IMG/VR virus record: IMGVR_UViG_3300003324_000159
Span: 1-22,941 of that record
DNA from: a virus
Length of the DNA: 22,941 nucleotides
Reading direction: 5' to 3' (one strand)
Numbering within the stretch: position 1 is the first letter of the stretch; each line of letters begins with the position of its first letter. Positions 6,098-12,975 of this stretch are shown here, one piece after another. The position numbers and the translations under genes were made by a program. The notes under the pieces are model-generated. The model did no database searches. It saw only the letters and a list, made by a program, of their open reading frames with translations, and was not told the DNA's origin.

Positions 6098-8210
6098 AAG
6101 ATTCCAAGGGAAGAATGAGGCTTCCCGCAAAGAAATCAGGCGCCTGATCGATTGGGCTAACAAAAACTTTTCTGCCACCAAGAATGAGCGTTCGGCTTTC
6201 GAGCGCCAATGGCATTTGAATTATGCCTTCTACAAGGGTCGGCAGAATGTTGTGTTTCGTAATGCTGATTCTCAGTACAACCGATCTTTTTCGCTCTATA
6301 CTCCGCCTGCGCCGTATTTCCGAGCGCGTCCCGTCATTAACAAGATTCGACCGATTGCTCGTCGTCAAATGGCGAAGTTGACGGCGCAAAAACCCTCAGT
6401 GTCGGTCGTTCCGCAATCTAGTGATGATCGGGATATGTATGCGGCGCAGGCGGCTGAGCAAATTTGGGAATACATTTATGAGACTCGGAAAGTTGCAGTC
6501 ACTATTCGTCGAGCAGTTTTCTGGACTGTGATCGACGGCATCGGATTCATTAAGTCTTGGTGGGACCCCAATGAGGTTGATTACCTAACCGGGGACCAAG
6601 GTAATATCTGTTATGAGCATGTGACTCCTTTCCATCTTTTCATCCCTGATCTTAAGTGTGAAGAAATCGAATATCAACCATTCGTTCTTCACGCACAACT
6701 CATGTCTGCCGACGCATTGTCAGCCAAACTCAAGCGTCCGATCAATTATGAATCAGGCAAAGGTTTGGACGACAATTATGCTACGATGTTGGGTGTTCAG
6801 CAGTGGCAGCAAGATCGTACTTGTCTCGCAATGGAGTATTGGGTTAAGCCAGGCCAATATGCGATCCTTCCTGACGGTGGAATGTTCATTATTGCCGGGA
6901 ATCAACTCGTCTCTATCACCGAGGGACTTCCATACACACATGGTCAATATCCTTTCGCAAAACTTTCCGATGTACACACTGGACAATTCTATCCCGACTC
7001 AGTAGTCCAAGACTTGATTCCGCTACAGCGGGAATATAATCGTACTCGCGGACAGATCATCGAGGCTAAGAATAGAATGTCCAAGCCTCAGATTGATATT
7101 GAAAAGGGTGCGTACGATCCTAACAAGATCACTTCTGAGCCTGGTTTGATTCTTGAACGCACACCGGGTTTTGAGCCTGCGCGTTTGCTACAGCCAGCGC
7201 AACTTCCTGCATATGTCGAGAATGAACTTCTCCGTATCCAGGCAGATATGGATGATATATCTGGACAACATGATGTTTCTCGCGGCGACACGCCTGCCGG
7301 CGTCTCTGCGGCTACAGCGATTAGTTATCTGCAAGAGGCAGACGACACAATGCTTTCTTTCACATATGACTCTGTGGAAGAGGCAGTCGAGAAACTCGCC
7401 AAACTAACTTTGAGTTACGTTCACGATTATTGGACTGACGAGAAGGTAATCAAAGTCACTGGAATCGATGAGTCTTTCGATGTGTTGAGTTTCCGCGGCA
7501 GCGACATTCCCTCTCAGGCAGATATTCGCGTCGAAGGCGGATCGGCACTTCCTACTTCAAAGGCTGCACGTCAGGCATTCCTTATGGACCTTATGGATCG
7601 AGGATATGTTCCTCCGGATCAAGGTCTTAAGATCATGGAAATCGGCGGCCTGGATTCTCTCTTTAAGCGCCTTAAGATTGATGAGGCTCAGGCTGGTCGA
7701 GAGAATCTTAAGATGCGCCAGGTTGACGAGAAAATGCTTGCCGATTATCAGCAGCAGGCACAGCAGGAACTCATTGCGGAAAATGCAGACAATCCAAATG
7801 TTCGCGCGGACGAGTCTGGACAGTTGTGGGATTACTCTGCTGATCCTTCCGGACAGAACATTCCTCCGGAGCCGCTTAATCCTCCGCTTATTGTTCCAGT
7901 CAACTCCTGGGATAACCATATGCTCCATATTCAGGTGCATAATGATTATCGTAAGTCGCAAAGTTTTGAACAGTTGGACAAGCCTGCGAGAGATTTGTTT
8001 GAGCAGCATGTTCAATCGCATGTTATGGCAATGCAGTCAGATTACAATATGCAAATGAATACTGATCCTTCTCAATTAATGATGCAGCAACCCGCTGCCC
8101 CTGTAGCCCCGCCAAATCCGAGCGGGGAGAATCAATTTAGTGATATTCCGGCGGCTGATGAGCAGCCAAGTCAATTTGGAGGACTGGATAATGGCTCAGC
8201 ACCAAATTAG
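6018..8210 (+). CDS. Portal protein
   Basis: The portal forms the twelve-fold ring through which DNA enters and leaves the head. At 730 residues it is close in length to P22-type portals. Residues 1-35 are disordered and acidic. The conserved core runs from about residue 40, with helical INKIRPIARRQMAKLTAQKP, YYIYETRK-type segments, SVVQDLIPLQREYNRTRGQI, the long helix before DDISGQHDVSRGDTPAGVSAATAI (typical of portal families), and a barrel region rich in Gln. The last 70 residues are rich in Gln, Met and Pro. Three ATG codons lie in frame at 6018, 6024 and 6030 and none has a strong ribosome binding site, so the exact start is open. A 9-base word lies at 8100 and a near-match at 7310. Confidence 0.92.
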   Translation: MTMTMPDSSTPGETPEPSSSLNDRTPERFQGKNEASRKEIRRLIDWANKNFSATKNERSAFERQWHLNYAFYKGRQNVVFRNADSQYNRSFSLYTPPAPYFRARPVINKIRPIARRQMAKLTAQKPSVSVVPQSSDDRDMYAAQAAEQIWEYIYETRKVAVTIRRAVFWTVIDGIGFIKSWWDPNEVDYLTGDQGNICYEHVTPFHLFIPDLKCEEIEYQPFVLHAQLMSADALSAKLKRPINYESGKGLDDNYATMLGVQQWQQDRTCLAMEYWVKPGQYAILPDGGMFIIAGNQLVSITEGLPYTHGQYPFAKLSDVHTGQFYPDSVVQDLIPLQREYNRTRGQIIEAKNRMSKPQIDIEKGAYDPNKITSEPGLILERTPGFEPARLLQPAQLPAYVENELLRIQADMDDISGQHDVSRGDTPAGVSAATAISYLQEADDTMLSFTYDSVEEAVEKLAKLTLSYVHDYWTDEKVIKVTGIDESFDVLSFRGSDIPSQADIRVEGGSALPTSKAARQAFLMDLMDRGYVPPDQGLKIMEIGGLDSLFKRLKIDEAQAGRENLKMRQVDEKMLADYQQQAQQELIAENADNPNVRADESGQLWDYSADPSGQNIPPEPLNPPLIVPVNSWDNHMLHIQVHNDYRKSQSFEQLDKPARDLFEQHVQSHVMAMQSDYNMQMNTDPSQLMMQQPAAPVAPPNPSGENQFSDIPAADEQPSQFGGLDNGSAPN

Positions 8211-8430
8211 TCCTGACCTTAAGTTTACTCCGGTTGTTAAGACTAGAGCCACTTCTAAGTCTGCGGCCGTCAGTACGCACGGGTTTGCGACTCCTGCTAA
8301 TTATGCGAGTATGTCGGCTCTTGATACTCGACTTCTTGCTCTTGGATATACTCAGGCGAATATCGACCGAATGAACGCGAATGACAAGCAGTTTGCTGTT
8401 CGTGCTGCTGACGACGCGGGGACTATCTAA
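8191..8430 (+). CDS. Hypothetical 79-residue protein
   Basis: The ATG at 8191 overlaps the last 20 bases of the portal gene and follows a strong ribosome binding site (GGAGG, near 8179-8183). An in-frame start at 8140 lacks this signal and would add a leader read from portal sequence. The product is Ala/Ser-rich at the start, and the C-terminal half (SALDTRLLALGYTQANIDRM) looks like a three-helix bundle similar to small ubiquitin-associated or FF-like folds. No function is known; its position suggests a head accessory. Confidence 0.7.
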   Translation: MAQHQISPDLKFTPVVKTRATSKSAAVSTHGFATPANYASMSALDTRLLALGYTQANIDRMNANDKQFAVRAADDAGTI

Positions 8431-8432
8431 TT

Positions 8433-8975
8433 ATGGCGAAGGCAAAGCAAATGCACGGCAAGCGCCGGACTTTCGGAGAATTGCAGTCTGTTCTCCGTCA
8501 ACTTAACCTTGCCTCGTCAGGAACAAAGCCTGTCTCTGAAATTAAGACCGGTTTTTTGTCTGGGGGTTCAATTGCCAAGGGTAAGAAGTTGACGGATACT
8601 CAGAAGGCAAAGCGAGCAGAAATTAAGCAACAGATTCGGACTGCTCGACAGAATATGCGAAAGTCTGGCCAAAAGCCACCTCCGACTGATGTTCAGAATA
8701 TGCGTAAGAATGTTATCAAGAATCAAGGAAATCCGAATACTCCTTCGATTCCTGGTGGTCCTCGACCACAAATGCCAGAAATTCCTCAAGGTCGGCCTTT
8801 GCCAAAACCTGGAAGGCCGTTTCCGAATGGAAATCAGACTCCGCCGACCAAGCCCCCTGTTGACAGGACTGCTACCATGAGTCATGCACAGGCGAACACG
8901 GCTAGGCAGGCGGCGCTAATGAATCGGAGACATAAATTTGCTCCGAGTGTTCCAAAGCAACCGTCACCTAGATAA
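8433..8975 (+). CDS. Basic proline-rich protein of unknown function
   Basis: This 180-residue product is strongly basic (many Lys and Arg, few acidic residues). It has a helical segment around residues 53-78 (LTDTQKAKRAEIKQQIRTAR) and a Pro-rich tail in the second half (PGGPRPQMPEIPQGRPLPKP). It begins 2 bases after the preceding stop. The charge and lack of order suggest nucleic-acid contact or a role inside the prohead, but no homologue is recognised. Confidence 0.7.
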   Translation: MAKAKQMHGKRRTFGELQSVLRQLNLASSGTKPVSEIKTGFLSGGSIAKGKKLTDTQKAKRAEIKQQIRTARQNMRKSGQKPPPTDVQNMRKNVIKNQGNPNTPSIPGGPRPQMPEIPQGRPLPKPGRPFPNGNQTPPTKPPVDRTATMSHAQANTARQAALMNRRHKFAPSVPKQPSPR

Positions 8976-8991
8976 TTAAGGAAATATTACC

Positions 8992-9795
8992 GTGGAACCC
9001 GAAGACACCGGCCAGGGCAACTCCCAGGGCGAAAGCACAGGAGGAAATCCGGCATGGCAAGAATTTCTTGCTTTTGTTCCGGAGGATCAGCACAGCCAGG
9101 CGCAAGAAGTTCTTAGTAAGTGGGATCAGGGCGTACAGCAAAGATTTCAGGCCAGGGCAGAAGAACTCGAACCGTTTAAGCCTTTCATTGAGCAGAAGGT
9201 TGACCCGCAAACTTTGCAGGCCGGACTTCAACTCTATGAAGCACTTAACACAAGACCACAGGATTTGTTTAAGTCAATGGCAGATACGTTCGGTTTGGAA
9301 ACTGCACAGCAGATTCTTGGAATTACGCCTCAGGCTACAGAACCCGCTGGTAGCAAAGAAGATGAAGATGATCCCTTCAAGGGAATTGACGAGCATCCTG
9401 TAATTAAGGAACTCCGAGAAAACTTCAACAATCTTGCAACCGTGCTTGTCGGAGAACGTGAAAGGTCCGAAATTCAGGCACAGGAAGATTTGATTGCTGA
9501 TGAAATCGCTGGGGTTTCTGAAAAATTGGGCCGCGAACTCAAACCATTTGAAGAAGAGCATCTGATTCTTTCAATGCTGAATGGCGCCAATATCGACCAG
9601 GCTTTTAACAACCTCCAAGGTTACCTGAAAGAGATTGGTGTTGTTCAGGATGCGCCACCGGCTCCTACGGTTCTTGGTTCAAATGGCGGAGTTCCAAGTG
9701 CTCCGGTTGATCCCAGGAAGATGACAGATAGCCAGCGCCAGCATTCAGCGATTGATCTTCTTAAGAATCTGAATGCTGCTGATCGACAGGGATAA
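8992..9795 (+). CDS. Scaffolding protein
   Basis: Role inferred: it guides assembly of the capsid protein into a prohead and leaves before or during packaging. The 267-residue acidic protein is mostly helical, with charged segments such as GERERSEIQAQEDLIADEIA and a Pro-rich hinge near residues 220-240 (DAPPAPTVLGSNGGVPSAPV). It lies directly before the major capsid gene, the usual place. It starts with GTG at 8992 after AAGGAAAT. A near-match of the dispersed word is at 9333. Confidence 0.8.
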   Translation: MEPEDTGQGNSQGESTGGNPAWQEFLAFVPEDQHSQAQEVLSKWDQGVQQRFQARAEELEPFKPFIEQKVDPQTLQAGLQLYEALNTRPQDLFKSMADTFGLETAQQILGITPQATEPAGSKEDEDDPFKGIDEHPVIKELRENFNNLATVLVGERERSEIQAQEDLIADEIAGVSEKLGRELKPFEEEHLILSMLNGANIDQAFNNLQGYLKEIGVVQDAPPAPTVLGSNGGVPSAPVDPRKMTDSQRQHSAIDLLKNLNAADRQG

Positions 9796-9798
9796 CAA

Positions 9799-11019
9799 AT
9801 GGTTACAACCACTCTGGCTACCGTAGATAATCTTCTCAAGGAAATCTACGAGCCTGGGCTGAACGATCAACTCAACAACGCCACTAAGACTCTCACGCGA
9901 ATTGAGAAGACTTCTGACGGTGTTGAGCATGACGTCGGCGGTAAGTATGTTTCGTTTGCGATTCGTACCAAGCGAAACAATGGAATTGGTGCTCGTCTTG
10001 AAATGGAGGCTCTGCCGGCCGCCGGTCAGCAGGCTTATGAGCGTGCCCGAGTTGGTTTGAAGTATCTTTATGGTTCTCTCGAACTTACTGGCCAGACTCT
10101 TGAACTTGCCAAGACGAATGAGCAAGCATTTGTAAATGTTCTCGATGCCGAAATGGCGGGAATCAAGCAAACGCTTGCAAAGGACACGAACCGTCAGGTT
10201 TATGGTACTTCTACCGGTAAGTTCGGTACTGCAAACGCAGTTGGTACTACGACGACTCTCGTTGTTCCGAATGAGCAGAACATTTATTTCGAGGTCGGCC
10301 AGGTTATCGATATTTACGATAACGCTGATGCTGTTCGTGCTTCTGGAAAGACAATCACTGCAATTTCAGTGGGTGCTTCCAATACCACGATTACGTTCAC
10401 GACTGCCTCGGGTACTGCTACCGCTTCCGGTGATTACGCTGTTCGTGCGGGGAACCGTGCGAAGGAAATCATTGGTCTTTCAGAAATTATCGGTACTTCC
10501 AACACTGTTTACAATATCAACCCTGCCACTGTTCCTGTTTGGCAGTCAGTTGTAAATGCAAACGGTGGAACGAACCGTGCTCTTTCAGAAGGTCTGATGA
10601 TTAAACTCGTCGACGACATCGGCGATCTTGGTGGCGGAATGCCGACAGTTATTTTCTGCTCTCGCGGTGTTCGTAGGTCGTATTTTAACCTGCTTGTCCA
10701 GCAACGCCAGTTTGTCAACACTCAGAAGTTTGAAGGCGGATTTACGGGTCTTGCTTTCACGACTGACGATGGTGAGATTCCTGTTGTCTCTGATGTTGAC
10801 TGCCCCAAGAACAAGATGTTTGCCGTGAACGAAAAGGAACTTAAGTTCTATGCGGCAAACGACTGGGGATTTATGAACCGCGACGGTTCAATGTGGCAGC
10901 GAGTTATCAACTCGTCCGGAAACTTCGATGCTTACGATGCTACGCTGTTTAAGTATTGTGAACTCGGAACCCATCGCCGCAACGCGCACGGTATGCTTTC
11001 GGATATCACCGAGGGCTAA
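9799..11019 (+). CDS. Major capsid protein (HK97 fold)
   Basis: It builds the icosahedral head. The 406-residue product has an E-loop-like region (GIGARLEMEALPAAGQQ, 62-78) and a spine-helix region (LAKTNEQAFVNVLDAEMAG). A beta-rich insertion spans about residues 148-217 (VGQVIDIYD, then ITAISVGASNTTITFTTASG), like the extra domain of P22-type capsid proteins. The P-domain and A-loop region ends with GGMPTVIFCSRGVRRSY and LFKYCELGTHRRN. No N-terminal propeptide is obvious. A ribosome binding site (AGGGAT) precedes the ATG, and a hairpin follows the stop. Confidence 0.92.
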   Translation: MVTTTLATVDNLLKEIYEPGLNDQLNNATKTLTRIEKTSDGVEHDVGGKYVSFAIRTKRNNGIGARLEMEALPAAGQQAYERARVGLKYLYGSLELTGQTLELAKTNEQAFVNVLDAEMAGIKQTLAKDTNRQVYGTSTGKFGTANAVGTTTTLVVPNEQNIYFEVGQVIDIYDNADAVRASGKTITAISVGASNTTITFTTASGTATASGDYAVRAGNRAKEIIGLSEIIGTSNTVYNINPATVPVWQSVVNANGGTNRALSEGLMIKLVDDIGDLGGGMPTVIFCSRGVRRSYFNLLVQQRQFVNTQKFEGGFTGLAFTTDDGEIPVVSDVDCPKNKMFAVNEKELKFYAANDWGFMNRDGSMWQRVINSSGNFDAYDATLFKYCELGTHRRNAHGMLSDITEG

Positions 11020-11026
11020 TTGGTTT

Positions 11027-11062
11027 GGAAAGGGCTAGGCTGTCCACGGACTAGCCCTTTCC
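11027..11062 (+). terminator. Hairpin after the capsid gene
   Basis: GGAAAGGGCTAG (11027-11038) pairs perfectly with CTAGCCCTTTCC (11051-11062) around a 12-base loop. The tail (TACTCTTT) is only partly T-rich, so this may be a leaky terminator or an mRNA-stabilising hairpin. The next gene starts 20 bases later, leaving no room for a separate promoter. Confidence 0.75.
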
Positions 11063-11081
11063 TACTCTTTAAAGGATTAAA

Positions 11082-11666
11082 ATGAGAACTGATTGGCAAC
11101 TTGTTGAGAATGCCGTCAAGATTGCGCGAGAAATGGGCGAGGATATCTCTGACGGATTTCTGACCGTCGGATTTGGAGTTGCCGAACTCCGAGACGAGCA
11201 CGGACTTCTCAAAGAGGTTATCCCTTTCGCTAACCTGATTACCACAGCCGGGGATCAGTATTACGCTCAGAAGGGAATTGTCGGAATCTCCCCGGCAAAC
11301 CCGGCTGCTCCGACTGCTGTTAATGGTATGAAACTCGGAACAGGAACGACTGCGGCTGCAAAGTCCGGAGCCGGTGCTGCTCTTGTTACATATCTTTCAG
11401 GTAGCAACGTTGCATTTGATGCAACTTTCCCGTCTGCTGCTGCTGTTGGCGGTGACACAGGTTGGAACGCAACATATAAGACAACCTGGGGTGCTGGTGT
11501 CGCAACTAATGGCGCCATTACCGAAGTTGCAATTGTAAACGATCAGGGTACAAACGCAACTTCTACCGCTGCCAACACAATTTCTCGAGCCGTTATTGCA
11601 TCCGTTAACAAGGCCGCCGGTGACACACTTGCTGTCACTTGGAATCACAAGTTCCTCGGCGCGTAA
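11082..11666 (+). CDS. Virion structural protein, possibly head decoration or tail-associated
   Basis: The ribosome binding site is AAAGGATT, followed by ATG at 11082. Residues 1-45 are helical. The rest is beta-rich, with LGTGTTAA (85-92), GAITEVAIVND (144-154) and a final strand TLAVTWNHKFLGA. This arrangement (a gap-rich start, LGTGTT, then a T-E-V strand and a W-containing last strand) recurs in phage virion proteins of beta-sandwich type. It is the only gene between two hairpins of identical geometry and follows the capsid gene, which suggests high expression and a role on the head surface. Decoration protein is my preferred guess; a tail or fibre-base protein is possible. Confidence 0.65.
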   Translation: MRTDWQLVENAVKIAREMGEDISDGFLTVGFGVAELRDEHGLLKEVIPFANLITTAGDQYYAQKGIVGISPANPAAPTAVNGMKLGTGTTAAAKSGAGAALVTYLSGSNVAFDATFPSAAAVGGDTGWNATYKTTWGAGVATNGAITEVAIVNDQGTNATSTAANTISRAVIASVNKAAGDTLAVTWNHKFLGA

Positions 11667-11673
11667 TTGATTT

Positions 11674-11709
11674 GGCTACAGGGTGCGACCTCCCGTCCAC
11701 CCTGTAGCC
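11674..11709 (+). terminator. Hairpin made of two inverted copies of the dispersed word
   Basis: GGCTACAGGGTG (11674-11685) pairs perfectly with CACCCTGTAGCC (11698-11709) around a 12-base loop. Each arm contains the 9-base word found throughout the window. Stem and loop sizes equal those of the hairpin at 11027-11062. The tail TTCAATT is a weak T-tract, so termination would be partial. Confidence 0.75.
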
Positions 11710-11730
11710 TTCAATTAAAAAGGATGGATA

Positions 11731-12972
11731 ATGGCCCGGCAAATTGATGTCTTCATTGGCGGAAAACAAAGCGGGGCCACAGACCACGTTGTAACACTCA
11801 ATGATTCTGCTTTGGATATTAACCAAAGCGATGATGTTACTCCAGAATTCACTCCAGGTCAGGTGGCCTATACTCGCGTGCTTGTCGATCCTGCTGGAAT
11901 GCAGGATAACTGGCAAGTTGTGGAAAAGAATCTTTTTAGCAATATCATCACTAACCCAATGGGGTTGAGTGACACTCGTTCTGTTGTCAAGAATCCTGGG
12001 ACTACTCGCCAGACAATTTTTGGCTCATCTATGGAGCCTTCCGGTTTTTCTACGACGGCAGCAAAATGGAACTTCTATAACAACCAACTTGGTGGGGTTC
12101 CCGCATATCGTGGATATTCTGGCGGTGCTGTCGACAAATGGAACACTGACGGCGATCTGCAACAGGCTCTCGGCTCTGCGCACACTAGACGAGTCTTTCT
12201 GTCATTCAAAGGCACAGTCACTGTTGCGGCATTGGGAAATAAATCAGGTCCATCTCTCGCAGATGTAGACACTCATTTCTCACAGACAGACTTTCCTAGT
12301 GAGGCTAGCGGTTGGGTCGAATATCTTGGATGGTGGCATGAGCCAACCGAAGATTTCACCACTGCATCCACTCAGGCCGAATATCGTCGCCAGTGGGGTC
12401 TGCTCGCAGATTATGTTCATAATAATGGACCCAATAATCTTTGGATGACAGGACCGACTTTCAACGGTTCTCAGATGTTCAAGACAAATGGAATAAATGC
12501 TTTCCCGAACTGGTGGGCTGGAAATGATGCTCAAGGTGTTCCTTATTACGATATCGGTTCTCTTGATTTGTATTCACGAGTGGGGCGCGCTCCTGATACG
12601 GGACCTCTAGCCGGATATTTCACGTACAAGGCTCTGTTCATTGATCTTGGATGGGAAAACTTCATTGCAAATCACCCTGTTCGAAAAGGTCGTTGGCTGA
12701 CCGGAGAATTCGCTAGCGCTTTGGCTGGTGACCCTCTGGCGAATCCTAATGGAAATTACACTGGTCCGGACGATCCTGACGGCTCTCGGCGAGCGTTTTG
12801 GGTTGAGACTGAAATGGGTCCGAATTTCGAACAGCGTGGGAACAGCATCGAGGCAATCTTTTGGTGGAGCGCTAACGGAAACCTCGGAGATTTCCGGCTA
12901 CAGGCAGACAATAATACTCCTGCAAAGTGGGCTGCTCTTTGCGCTCACACTCGACAGGCTTATGGCTGGTAA
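11731..12972 (+). CDS. GH26-like glycosidase tail fibre or depolymerase
   Basis: Role inferred: it cuts polysaccharide on the host surface during adsorption. Residues 1-95 are an attachment region that includes one GLSD repeat like those in the next gene (78-81). Residues 96-413 follow the beta/alpha barrel of clan A glycoside hydrolases near family GH26: YLGWWHEPTEDF (acid/base candidate E204), YRRQWGLLADYVHNNGPNNLW, DIGSLDLYSRV, WLTGEFASA (nucleophile candidate E326) and AIFWWS in the last strand. Both key Glu are present, 122 residues apart. The ATG has AAAAGGATGG upstream. The exact substrate cannot be told; family assignment is from pattern only. A 9-base word lies at 12896. Confidence 0.75.
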   Translation: MARQIDVFIGGKQSGATDHVVTLNDSALDINQSDDVTPEFTPGQVAYTRVLVDPAGMQDNWQVVEKNLFSNIITNPMGLSDTRSVVKNPGTTRQTIFGSSMEPSGFSTTAAKWNFYNNQLGGVPAYRGYSGGAVDKWNTDGDLQQALGSAHTRRVFLSFKGTVTVAALGNKSGPSLADVDTHFSQTDFPSEASGWVEYLGWWHEPTEDFTTASTQAEYRRQWGLLADYVHNNGPNNLWMTGPTFNGSQMFKTNGINAFPNWWAGNDAQGVPYYDIGSLDLYSRVGRAPDTGPLAGYFTYKALFIDLGWENFIANHPVRKGRWLTGEFASALAGDPLANPNGNYTGPDDPDGSRRAFWVETEMGPNFEQRGNSIEAIFWWSANGNLGDFRLQADNNTPAKWAALCAHTRQAYGW

Positions 12973-12975
12973 CAT

